A DNA stretch of 64,000 nt. Source: Trichomonas vaginalis G3. Taxonomy: Eukaryota > Parabasalia > Trichomonadida > Trichomonadidae. This document shows positions 31,502 through 39,840 of the stretch, one piece after another. Every line of letters begins with the position of its first letter. Positions within the stretch are counted from its first letter, which is position 1. Below the pieces are notes generated by a model that was not told where the DNA came from, ran no database searches, and saw only the letters and a list, made by a program, of their open reading frames with translations. The stretch spans positions 12,090,001 to 12,154,000 of the forward strand of contig NC_067205.1 in assembly GCF_026262505.1 (NCBI RefSeq). The letters are read 5' to 3'. A program made the position numbers and the translations under genes.

Positions 31502-32437
31502 TTATAAACGTTTCACATGGTAAACGTTATGAATTCGTGAGACTCTAAACAGTTTTGTAGCTTCTATTTCTTCTTTTAGTACATCGAATGTTTTAACAAT
31601 ACCGAAAGTTTCTTTATACTTCTTCTTGACATCAGATAGAAGGAAATCGTCAGCAGTTGGATAGTTTTTGTTCAGAAATTCTAACATGTTCATTTTATCT
31701 TCTACCGGCTTCTCTGCCTCCCTCTTTAAATCTGCATAGTCGTTTCTCATACGTTCTATCTCTTTGACGGAGTAGTTATATTTCCTAATTGCTGCTTTAC
31801 ATTTAGAACATTGCGGGTTCATTTTTGCGTTATATTCTGAAACCTTACCTGCTAAAACAACCAAGGCGTCAATGGTTTTCTTTAAATCTGAAGCAGTTGG
31901 TTTTATCTGTTCACTCCATACCTTACCTCTTCTGTCTTTATCTCTTATCTGCCATACACATTTTGCAGCTAATGAAACAAAGTTGTCGTATGTCTTAAAC
32001 TCCCCAGATTTATATATGTCAGAAATATTTTTATAAACCATGTCGCAATCTTTGTCCATAACTTTATGGTTGCAATAAAAACCAAGGAATTCATAATTTA
32101 CCTTTCGTATGAACTTCTTTATTTCTACTGAGTCAGTTGCTTTGACTTCAATTTCGTCGAATTCAGGAATAGTTAGTTTTTGCTGCTGAATTTCAGGTAG
32201 TTTAGGCAAATGGTCGATGAGGTCCTCCATTTCATAAAGATACTGTTCATTTGTTTCATCTTTCGCACTACAGTCTAAATTACTTGTTAAAAGTTCTTGC
32301 TTTATCTTCTGGATTTCTGTTTCGAAAGTAAATGAAGAAGGAATGAAGCTTTTCATTTCTACTAACATAGATGTTGGATTCATGACTAACGAGTTTGGTG
32401 CTGTTGTTTGAATTGTTGTTGTGCCGATTGTTGACAT
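31502..32437 (-). CDS. Maverick protein sharing a leader with the KilA-N gene
   Basis: About 311 residues from the ATG at 32437 (MSTIGTTTIQ); the TTG-initiated extension to 32455 is unlikely. The body differs from the KilA-N gene: an N-terminal helical region, a central part with a CxxC pair (NPQCSKCKAA), a coiled coil, and a C-terminal module (KNYPTADDFLLSDVKKKYKE) that resembles a small winged-helix-like or DNA-binding unit. About 85 bp upstream and the MST start match the KilA-N gene at 30330, suggesting that a promoter-leader cassette was copied or exchanged. Function is unknown; DNA binding is inference. Confidence 0.65.
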   Translation of the reverse strand: MSTIGTTTIQTTAPNSLVMNPTSMLVEMKSFIPSSFTFETEIQKIKQELLTSNLDCSAKDETNEQYLYEMEDLIDHLPKLPEIQQQKLTIPEFDEIEVKATDSVEIKKFIRKVNYEFLGFYCNHKVMDKDCDMVYKNISDIYKSGEFKTYDNFVSLAAKCVWQIRDKDRRGKVWSEQIKPTASDLKKTIDALVVLAGKVSEYNAKMNPQCSKCKAAIRKYNYSVKEIERMRNDYADLKREAEKPVEDKMNMLEFLNKNYPTADDFLLSDVKKKYKETFGIVKTFDVLKEEIEATKLFRVSRIHNVYHVKRL

Positions 32438-32538
32438 ATCTGTCTTTACATACAAAATAAAAAAATAAATAAAAATAAAACTAACTTTATTTTTTCTATC
32501 TTAAGGAAATTCATGAAAATTCAAGAGGGTAGAAATCG

Positions 32539-32560
32539 GGTTAGATCTAACCATCTACCC
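32539..32560. promoter_or_regulatory. Nested palindrome 3, inverted, in the KilA-N cluster
   Basis: The GGTTAGATCTAACC palindrome again, followed by ATCTACCC and preceded by GGGTAGAAATCG. It touches the stop codon of the broken gene at 32560, in opposite orientation to the two copies at 31270 and 31448. Confidence 0.65.
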
Positions 32561-32898
32561 TAAACATTATTTTTGCTGAATTCAGCAACAAAATGAACGA
32601 GGTCAGGATGTATGTAAATACCTTTGAATTCATTCATAACGCCCTTAGTAAGCTCATAAAATGCTTGTTTTGAGGTCGAGCCACTTTTGGCTCCACCGTA
32701 TTCTTTCAACCAAAACTCAAGAATTTCCTGCATGAATTTTGTATAAAAAGCAACAGTCCGAATTCCGGCGGTTGCTATATTCTTCACAAAATGCCTTATA
32801 ATACTCTTCCCAGGACTTATTTTCCAACAACTTTCTAAAGTCTTTCCTAAACTGACTGACTGACTGACTGACGGCACAAAGTGGCTTAACGAAAACAT
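32560..32898 (-). pseudogene. Broken KilA-N-like gene
   Basis: One minus frame ends with QAFYELTKGVMNEFKG and then IYIHPDLVHFVAEFSKNN, which fits the end of a KilA-N domain (hydrophobic-HP-L, then aliphatic-A). The upstream part of the gene is in another frame, about 32745-32850, with FRKDFRKLLENKSWEEYY. At least one frameshift separates them, and a short CTGA repeat near 32850 may have caused another. I take it as a third, inactive member of the KilA-N cluster. Confidence 0.55.
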
Positions 32899-32948
32899 TA
32901 ATATATAAAATTCATGAAAATTCAAGAGGGTGAAAAAACAGGTGAAAA

Positions 32949-32970
32949 AAGAGGTGAAATCTCACCTCTT
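32949..32970. terminator. Perfect 9-bp hairpin after the Pro/Gln-rich gene
   Basis: AAGAGGTGA and TCACCTCTT flank a 4-base loop, 9 bp past the end of the gene at 32979. Direct repeats of GGTGAAAAAA precede it. The position matches the other palindromes of this cluster, each sitting just past a minus-strand gene. A termination or processing role is inference. Confidence 0.45.
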
Positions 32971-32978
32971 CACCTAAA

Positions 32979-33323
32979 TTATATTTTTTGGTCCGGGAAC
33001 AACTTTCTCTCAATTGGAGCTGTAGCATACTCTTTGCGTAAGCGGTTCAGACCTTCTTCGAAGTCTTGGTCTCTCTTGGACTGAGATTGGAATTGGAATT
33101 GCTGGGGTGGAGCTTGCATAAACATCCAAGGGTTGGGGCAGTAAGGCATAGGCTGAGGAGGGTAGTTCGGGAAGCCTTGTGGTGGGTAGTAACCTTGAGG
33201 TGGAAATTGGTAGTAATTCGGAGGTACTTGCTGGAACTGAGGTTGCTGAGGAGACTGTTGTGGTTCTGCAGCTTTCGGTTCTTCTGGCTTTGGAAGGCAT
33301 TCAGGAAGAGGAACGTCAGTCAT
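32979..33323 (-). CDS. Pro/Gln/Tyr-rich Maverick protein, 114 aa
   Basis: The likely start is the ATG at 33323 (MTDVPLPECLPKPEEPK); the longer frame upstream runs through the repeat region and is not coding-like. The middle is low-complexity Pro, Gln, Tyr and Phe (NYYQFPPQGYYPPQGF), and the end is charged (RKEYATAPIERKLFPDQ). It could be a disordered virion or scaffold protein. It is divergent from the gene at 33526 across a 200-bp region holding five repeats. Confidence 0.65.
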   Translation of the reverse strand: MTDVPLPECLPKPEEPKAAEPQQSPQQPQFQQVPPNYYQFPPQGYYPPQGFPNYPPQPMPYCPNPWMFMQAPPQQFQFQSQSKRDQDFEEGLNRLRKEYATAPIERKLFPDQKI

Positions 33324-33334
33324 CCGTTTGTGTC

Positions 33335-33525
33335 CTGTCGGAAGGAAGAACTTTTCCTGTCGGAAGGAAAAACTTTTCCTGTCGGAAGGAAAATTTTTTC
33401 TAAAGTTCGACCAAAAAGTTCTCAATTTTCGAAAATTTGAATGGTTTACGGACGGACAACTGGAAGAGTTCTTCCTGTCGGAAGGAAAAATTTTTCCCTT
33501 TGTCCGGAAAATTTTTTCCTGTCGG
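33335..33525. repeat. Five dispersed CCTGTCGGAAGGAA repeats in a divergent promoter
   Basis: Copies start near 33335, 33356 and 33377 (tandem, about 21-bp spacing) and near 33475 and 33517. The core TTCC-TGTCGG-AAGGAA has a partial dyad. They fill the space between two divergent genes, as expected of operators or iterons. Confidence 0.75.
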
Positions 33526-33900
33526 ATGGAAGAACTTGGAATGCAAGAAAGACTTGACGAGGCAATTTACCTCATTGAACTTAACGACTGCGTAAAAGAC
33601 TACTTGCGCAAGGTCATGAAGCCCAAGGTCAAGTTTACCACTATTTCTGGAAGGTCTACACTTCAGCTCGAGACTTCGACTGGAATTCCAATTCAAATAC
33701 CAGACGGGACAGCCTACGATGGCATAAAGGACGCCAAAAGAGAAGCTCTTGTTAAGTTCCTAAACAAACGTCCTTGGATAAAAATACCAAACAAGGAGAA
33801 TCCCCTACCCCATATGAAATTGGCAATTCAGTCTCTCCTTCACTTCTCTGGTCAACCATTCTTTATAACTACAGAAGGCGACATTCAGCCAGTTCAGTAA
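33526..33900 (+). CDS. Hypothetical Maverick protein, 124 aa
   Basis: Not recognised. The start is taken at 33526 (MEELGMQERLDEAIYL), where the frame leaves the repeat region; the next ATG, at 33541, is also possible. It is a compact basic protein with helical N-terminus and a mixed core (VKFTTISGRSTLQLETSTG). It is the only plus-strand gene between 30330 and 38863, divergent from the Pro/Gln-rich gene. Confidence 0.65.
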   Translation: MEELGMQERLDEAIYLIELNDCVKDYLRKVMKPKVKFTTISGRSTLQLETSTGIPIQIPDGTAYDGIKDAKREALVKFLNKRPWIKIPNKENPLPHMKLAIQSLLHFSGQPFFITTEGDIQPVQ

Positions 33901-34013
33901 ACATCTCATTTTAACTCACTTTTTTTATGTTTTTTGTGAAAGTGTCAAAAATAAATTGTTTTCATGAGTTTCTACGATGTTAGAAAAAATGTTATTTTCT
34001 AATATCTTCACAT

Positions 34014-34872
34014 TCAATACTTTTTCAGCACCTTTCCGTAGTTATATATGAAAGACAATTCGAGATAAAAGTCATAGTACAATGGAATAATATGTTGCAC
34101 ACCATTTGTTGTGAACCAAACTTGAAAGTCAGAGAAACTGTTACTAGGTGGTTCGTAGAATTTAGAAGCAAAGTCATAAAGGTCCTTACCAATACATAGA
34201 AAACTATTGTTGCTTGAACTGAAACTTGCATGACACATAACATTTTGAGGGTCAAACACGTTTCTATAAACATCAAATCTGCTGGTGGAAGTATAAATTT
34301 TAAATGGACCATCTGGTGGTAATGGTTCGTTCTGGTTTTAGTAACCGAAGAAATTGTGCCCAAGAACGTTTGTCTACTTCCCAAAATAAAAACTCTGTAT
34401 CTCTTGGAGGTTAATTTCAATCTTTTGAAATGAAACGGTGGAGTTCATCTTGTCATATTCTAGTTTCAGATAGTATGTTCCATTTAGTAAAGAGTCGTAT
34501 TTTTTTTGAAATTCCCAATAATATTTGTTCATTTGAGTTTGAAAGTCATCTAGAGTTTTCTCAAGACTTTCGTCTGAACGAACTGTAAAGATTCTCATTT
34601 CGTCAAATTTGTCTATTAGACCATCAGGACCTTCATACTGCCCATGAAAATATACTGCGAACATAAATGCGTTAGTTCTATTTGAAAACAAAACTCTTCT
34701 AAATCCTATTGCCTTTGCATCTGAAGGACTTTGAAGCCAACGAATTGTATAGTCAAACCTGTATGCTCGGGATGAAATTTCTTCATCTGAAATAGTCCTA
34801 CCAGCATTTGTAAAGATATAGTCTAACGGTTTTGTATCTGCTACTTTTCTTTTTGTTTTCAACCTGAAGCAT
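34014..34872 (-). pseudogene. Maverick structural-type protein A, broken by frameshifts
   Basis: An ATG at 34870-34872 opens a short frame; the main frame (CFRLKTKRKVADTKPLDYIF) is reached by a one-base shift in the A-rich stretch just after. A second break lies near 34340-34380, after which another frame continues to 34014 (MFDPQNVMCHASFSSSNNSF ... DFQVWFTTNG). It is clearly paralogous to 41657-42503: both have TKPLD, YRFDY, RWL, KAIGFRR, HASFS, YEPPS and SDFQVWFTT. The beta-rich, aromatic composition suggests a virion component, but the function is unknown. Confidence 0.75.
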
Positions 34873-35022
34873 TTAATATATGTAAAAATATATTGTTTTA
34901 AAATGGTATGCCATTTCATATTTCTCATCTAACAAACAAGTTTCCCAACGGTCTTCTCCAACAAACTCAGCGTACATTTCAAATAAAATTAAAAAATGTC
35001 ACTTTTTTTAAAAATAAATTTT

Positions 35023-37177
35023 TTATTTCATGCAATGTTTTATTTCTGTGCCGTCTTCAAGTATGCCCCAATATTTCCTTTTCGATATTACAGGAACTTC
35101 GGAAAATACCTTATCTAGCTTAAAACAGCCCATCTTTTCACCGACCATTCCCATTTCAATGAGTTTGTTGTATCCTTCTTCGTTCGTCATGAGTGCGTCA
35201 ATGTTCTCATAGTAAACCTTGACTTTCGATTTGACTTCCGAGAAGAATTTGTTGTACTCGTCAAGGACTGCCTTTGCGAACTGAGGGTAAGACCAATGTT
35301 CGACAATAGGTTTTAATGTGGTTACTAAGCCACTTTGACCTTGAGTGAATTCGTACTTCAAAACAAAAGGAGAAAACCTTTCAACAAAGTTGTCGACCTT
35401 CTCATAATGTTTACTCTTCATCTCTTGAGGTTTCTTAATGGAATATCCCCATGTCGAATTCATAAGCAATTTGAGTGTCATTGCAAGTTTGGGGTTTGAA
35501 GCTTTCCTAATATCATACAGTTGTTGTATGACTTTTCCAACTGTATAGTTCCTTCCCGGGAACTCACCATCTTCGTTTGGAATTCCAGTCGGAATATATT
35601 GGACAAACCTCATGTATGCAGCGTTAAGGTCGACATAGTATATCTTTTCATCTGAGTCGAACTTGTCGCAACCAATTGGTCCAGTTTGTGGAAATTCAAG
35701 TGAGTCTCTTATCTTCTGAGAAACTTCTCCTGTTATCTCATAAACATCGTCGAAGCAACCTGTTTCATATAAAACCTTCTGACCTAACTCAGATGCTCTC
35801 CAATACAATTTGACGTCAATTGGATGTCTCAATGGAAGTTTGTTTATAGCATCTTGAAGTTCTTTCAACCTCATTGGAAGTTCTTCTGGTTTCAGGTTGG
35901 TATCCGAACATACCAACTCCTTGTGGAACTGTGTACTTCTTTTGTACTAGAACTTTGTCTGGAACAACTTTTGGTCTTGCTAACAATGAAAAGTTTGTTT
36001 CGTCTTTTGGTACAAAAGTTTCTTCAGCTTGTCATCTGGAATTGGTTCCAACAAACCTTTCTCGAAAAGAATGTTTACAGCTCTGACAATGTTGCACTTA
36101 CTTTTACCAAAGAATGGGTTTGTAAGACTTTTCGTTCAACATGAAGTGGTTGTGGACAATTACAATCTTCAACCATGGTAAGTCTTTGTCAACAACATAG
36201 TCGTCATGTGAAGAACCTTTAGCTGTAGGTATGTTGACTCGGATATTGACATTTGCCAACGGTGCAATTTTTGCCAATTGACCTCTGAGAATGTACCTTG
36301 TCTTCACACATGACTCAAGATACTTCATCTTCTCATCTGTAACAAGACCAGAGTTCCTGAGACATGTAAGAATGCAAGGTTCGTTGACAATTGTTTCAAT
36401 TGAATTGTAAATTCCATACCTTGTCAAGTCAATGTCAGACTTATTTATGAACGGGAAGTATCCAGCATGTTGTCTGACTGCTTGAGGGTTAGGTTGGTAC
36501 CATTCGAACTTGACACTTGCAATTCCTTCAATTGCATTCAAAATGTCTGAGTCGGAGTCAACCATTTGTTCTCTCTTTGTAGTCTTGAAAGCGTCAAGAA
36601 GTTTTGCGGCTGTTTGTTCATTGCCATGTGCATAGTAAATGTGACCATCCAAATCTGTTATGGTCAATCTGAGATTGTGTCCTTTCTTATTTCCGTCTTG
36701 AATTGCAGCAAGTACTCCCATGAAGCCTTCTTTGTTCTTTCCTTCGTCAAAGTTTACTGTAAAGGTTCGACCAGATGTAATTTGACTTCTAACTTCACGA
36801 TACTTTTCATATGCATATCTTGTTCTTTCCATGGGAGCATGTGTGTCTTCACCTTTTCCTTTTTTCCTTCTCAAAGGATGCAATTGTTCGTCATGTTTCC
36901 AGTAGAATCTGGCAAAGCCGTCGTGTCCTTCAACTTGAGGTTCACTAACATCGAAAGGCATGTCCATAAGACGTTCTTCTTCTAACCTCTCTAGTCTGTT
37001 TGGATAATTGGCACGTGCTGTTTCCAAATCCATTTCGTAGCGAAGACCAGACAATTTGTCATAGACTTTTATGGGTCTTCCCTTCCTATATTTAAAATTC
37101 TTCGAAACTCTCCAACCATATCTTTGTAACTCTGCTTTTATTCTAGCAGACTTTCTATCCATTCTATATGGGGGCAT
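35023..37177 (-). pseudogene. polB: Maverick family B DNA polymerase, frameshifted
   Basis: The N-terminal part starts at the ATG at 37177 (MPPYRMDRKSAR) and runs to about 36104. The polymerase core resumes in another frame from about 35916. The junction (35916-36110) holds a frameshift and in-frame stops. Core motifs in order: motif A region IYYVDLNAAYMRF, motif B KLLMNSTWGY, motif C region VYYENIDALMT, and KRKYWG. The order is that of protein-primed family B polymerases, which copy the element from its ends. Two oddities: motif C has Asn where the first Asp of DTD is usual, and I see no 3'-5' exonuclease motif upstream. It is the hallmark gene of this element type. Confidence 0.88.
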
Positions 37178-37206
37178 TTTTATAAAAATAAAAAAAATTT
37201 TTTTCT

Positions 37207-37791
37207 TTACTTTACATAACCGCCTGCTGCCATAAGTCTTTGACGCCAACCCATACCAGCTAATGAAGGTTGACTTGGTTTAGTTTGGAAACTAAACTTT
37301 GGTTTTGGTTTATCTTCAGTTTTTGGTTTTTCTTCTTCTATCGGTTTTTCGTCACTTTTCGGTTCCTCTGACTTTACTTCACTTGCAGGAACAGTTGTGT
37401 CGTCAACATCTTCATAAATATCATATGCCATTTGTTTTTGTTTTCCTTTCAACTTTTTGTGTTTGTTGTAAAGTTTAGAATATTTCGACTCTAAGTCAAT
37501 GAGATGTTCTATAATGAACTGTTGGTCAGTGAAGTAAACTTTTCCATCTGTTGTCTCGAAAGCTCCTTCAGACTTCAATATTTTATTTGTGAGAGTCTGT
37601 TTCTTTTTTGAGATACTAGCCGTTCCATTTCTATGAAAAGTGACTTTATAGTTAGGGTTTGTATTTCCAGACCTGGCACTTTCTATTATTGAATTTTTCT
37701 CTTCATCTGTAAGTTCTTTGACAGGTTTTGACAATGGTTCTGAACTTTTTGTTTGTGGTGTCAAATCTACCGTTTCAACTTCTTCGGTCAT
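37207..37791 (-). CDS. Hypothetical Maverick protein, 194 aa
   Basis: Not recognised. Intact. Charged N-terminus (MTEEVETVDLTPQTKSS), a small folded part (NPNYKVTFHRNGTASISKKK), a helical stretch, then a long Lys/Glu/Pro-rich segment and a short conserved-looking end (GMGWRQRLMAAGGYVK). It ends 30 bp before the polymerase start, same strand, so it may be co-expressed and might be a terminal-protein or processivity candidate (inference). The sequence before its start (CTGAGATGAA) is shared with the microgenes at 37811-38443 and the gene at 38450. Confidence 0.65.
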   Translation of the reverse strand: MTEEVETVDLTPQTKSSEPLSKPVKELTDEEKNSIIESARSGNTNPNYKVTFHRNGTASISKKKQTLTNKILKSEGAFETTDGKVYFTDQQFIIEHLIDLESKYSKLYNKHKKLKGKQKQMAYDIYEDVDDTTVPASEVKSEEPKSDEKPIEEEKPKTEDKPKPKFSFQTKPSQPSLAGMGWRQRLMAAGGYVK

Positions 37792-37810
37792 TTCATCTCA
37801 GTAAAAAAAT

Positions 37811-37951
37811 TTAGTTTGGTTTGTTTTCAACTGGTTGTTTAGGTTTTTTAAGTCGGTCTAAAACTTCCTGAGGTATAGGAAGAACTTTACAAACACGTAG
37901 TGTAAAAGGTGGTCTTCCATGACTTATTCTGTTTAAAGCTGCATTGTTCAT
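37811..37951 (-). CDS. 46-aa microgene, copy 1
   Basis: A short complete frame starting MNNAALNRISHGRPPF and ending PVENKPN, with a central CKVLPIPQEVLDRLKK. The 160-bp unit with its own upstream TTTTTTTACTGAGATGAA is repeated in tandem. Identical copies and a preserved frame argue for a real gene or very recent amplification. Confidence 0.6.
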   Translation of the reverse strand: MNNAALNRISHGRPPFTLRVCKVLPIPQEVLDRLKKPKQPVENKPN

Positions 37952-37970
37952 TTCATCTCAGTAAAAAAAT

Positions 37971-38111
37971 TTAGTTTGGTTTGTTTTCAACTGGTTGTTT
38001 AGGTTTTTTAAGTCGGTCTAAAACTTCCTGAGGTATAGGAAGAACTTTACAAACACGTAGTGTAAAAGGTGGTCTTCCATGACTTATTCTGTTTAAAGCT
38101 GCATTGTTCAT
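37971..38111 (-). CDS. 46-aa microgene, copy 2
   Basis: Same frame and, as far as I can see, identical sequence to copy 1, exactly 160 bp away. Confidence 0.6.
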   Translation of the reverse strand: MNNAALNRISHGRPPFTLRVCKVLPIPQEVLDRLKKPKQPVENKPN

Positions 38112-38130
38112 TTCATCTCAGTAAAAAAAT

Positions 38131-38271
38131 TTAGTTTGGTTTGTTTTCAACTGGTTGTTTAGGTTTTTTAAGTCGGTCTAAAACTTCCTGAGGTATAGGA
38201 AGAACTTTACAAACACGTAGTGTAAAAGGTGGTCTTCCATGACTTATTCTGTTTAAAGCTGCATTGTTCAT
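38131..38271 (-). CDS. 46-aa microgene, copy 3
   Basis: Third identical unit of the array, 160 bp from copy 2. Confidence 0.6.
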   Translation of the reverse strand: MNNAALNRISHGRPPFTLRVCKVLPIPQEVLDRLKKPKQPVENKPN

Positions 38272-38290
38272 TTCATCTCAGTAAAAAAAT

Positions 38291-38443
38291 TTAGTTTGGT
38301 TTGTTTTCAACTGGTTGTTTAGGTTTTTTAAGTCGGTCTAAAACTTCCTGAGGTATAGGAAGAACTTTACAAACACGTGGTGTAAATGCTGGAAGCCGAC
38401 AAATCCATCTTGAACTCATTTGTCTCAATGCTGCATTGTTCAT
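38291..38443 (-). CDS. 50-aa microgene, divergent copy 4
   Basis: Shares the last 28 codons with copies 1-3 (from RVCKVLPIPQ) but differs before that (MNNAALRQMSSRWICRLPAF), with a four-codon length change. The frame is intact despite divergence, which argues for selection on the protein. It is probably the ancestral unit, as the array abuts the gene at 38450. Confidence 0.6.
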   Translation of the reverse strand: MNNAALRQMSSRWICRLPAFTPRVCKVLPIPQEVLDRLKKPKQPVENKPN

Positions 38444-38449
38444 TTCATC

Positions 38450-38863
38450 TCAGTAAAAAAATTTACATTCCCACGTTTGAGGCGGTTGAGGTTGGTTATT
38501 GTTTACCCACTGTTGTGCATGGTTATATCCTCTGTTAAAGAATCTTTCACCTTGGTCCATATAGTGTCCTGCTTGGTTATAGTAGTCATTTGCTTTGTTA
38601 TAATAGTTTCCTGCTTGTCTTCCTACATTGTCCATCCATCCTTGAACTTTTCCTCTTGTTTCAGGATTTGGAATAAGATTTGTTGCATCTCGTGCTACAT
38701 CCCAACCTTTCTGTACAGTTTGTATAATAGGTTGTGCTTTCTCTTTCAGTATACCTAATGTACTCAAAATCTTCCTTCCAATTCCAAATGCACCTCTGAC
38801 TATTGTTCCCACTGCGGGCAAAAATCTGGATGCAACTCCTGCTAATGCGCCAAATAAACCCAT
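38450..38863 (-). CDS. Glycine-rich amphipathic virion-like protein, 137 aa
   Basis: The N-terminus MGLFGALAGVASRFLPAVG is hydrophobic and Gly/Ala-rich with amphipathic helix potential, followed by a basic segment, a helical Tyr/Asn/Gln-rich region (NYYNKANDYYNQAGHYM) and a Pro/Gln tail. The design recalls membrane-lytic or core proteins such as adenovirus pVI or pX (analogy, not homology). It is divergent from the integrase gene, with 17 bp between starts. The small gene at 42508-42750 has a related plan. Confidence 0.6.
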   Translation of the reverse strand: MGLFGALAGVASRFLPAVGTIVRGAFGIGRKILSTLGILKEKAQPIIQTVQKGWDVARDATNLIPNPETRGKVQGWMDNVGRQAGNYYNKANDYYNQAGHYMDQGERFFNRGYNHAQQWVNNNQPQPPQTWECKFFY

Positions 38864-38880
38864 TTCTTATAGGGTAAAAA

Positions 38881-39840
38881 ATGACGAATCCGAACAAGGA
38901 CCCCTATGTTTCTAAAGCGACAAAGAAAGCACTCATGATAAAAATCTTTAGTTCAACACCAAATGCTTGGTTTATGGATATCTTGGAAAACATTCCGAGA
39001 GTTAGAACAGATGGACCTCCATACTGGTTAATATTTGTTGGTCAAAACACAAGATACTATGAAGCCATACCATTATGGTCCAAAAAATATTTTAGATGTG
39101 AAAACTGCTTTGACAATATTCGTTGACAAATACCATCCAACAAAACTGACATCTGACTGTGAAAGTTCTTTCAAATCAGATGATGTAAAAAACTATCTGC
39201 GTTCAAAAAATGTAAACCAATATTTCATTGTCGACCAAAACCATTCTGCTCTTGGTGTCATTGACGGTTGTATAAAAATGTTAAGAGACTTAAACCAACC
39301 ACAAGGTGGTGAAGCAAATGAAATGTCATATGACGACAAGTATAGACACTTCTCCATGGCAAAGATGAGACAAGTTTTAAATATTTACAATAACCGTAAA
39401 CAAAAAGGTTTGGGAAACCACCCCCCCGAAGAAATGAAAAACAACCCTGACTTAGAGAAAGACTATATATTTAATAATTTAGTCAAAAGAGACAAACAAG
39501 AAAGAATGCCGGGCTTCAAACTTCAGAAAGGTGACAAAGTAAAATAGAAATACCTAAACGCGACCCATATGAAAATACTATTGACTATGACAACAATGGG
39601 AACCCGACAGGTACTCACATTCGTGTTCGTAAAAATAGAAGAAAGTATACAAGAGAATATTATGAAGTTTTAGGCAAACATGGCAAAATGTACAGACTGC
39701 AAGCAGAAGATAAAACTACTATTGCCAGACCTCGTTTCAAACTTGTCAAAGTTCAAGGTGGTATACTTTCAAAGACAGTTCCTAACAAATATAAGACAAC
39801 TCCTGACGAATATGCTAAAGAAGTTGAAAATGACGACTAA
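38881..39840 (+). pseudogene. Maverick retroviral-type integrase, two frameshifts
   Basis: Three frames in succession: from 38881 (NAWFMDILENIPRV, first catalytic Asp; then WLIFVGQNTRYYEAIPL), from about 39080 to 39547 (LTSDCESSF, second catalytic Asp; QNHSALGVIDGCIKML around the third position), and from about 39540 to 39840 (a basic C-terminal region HIRVRKNRRKYTREYYEVL). Breaks near 39085 and 39543 each need one base. The third acidic position reads Asp rather than Glu. The N-terminal zinc domain is short or absent. This enzyme family catalyses insertion of the element into the genome. The end overlaps the stop of the fibre gene. Confidence 0.85.

Larger units (their letters stand above)
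31235..31530. repeat. Tandem duplication of about 180 bp at the 3' end of the 31502 gene
   Basis: The segment from CTGAATTCAATAAAAATA through the palindrome to AAACGTTTCACAT occurs twice (from about 31241 and about 31421). The distal copy carries a remnant of the gene's last codons (31325-31352). Confidence 0.8.
37791..38450 (-). repeat. Tandem array of four 160-bp microgene units
   Basis: Units start at about 37791, 37951, 38111 and 38271. The first three appear identical and the fourth diverges in its 5' half. Each unit contains leader plus complete short gene, so expression signals were amplified with the coding part. Confidence 0.9.
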
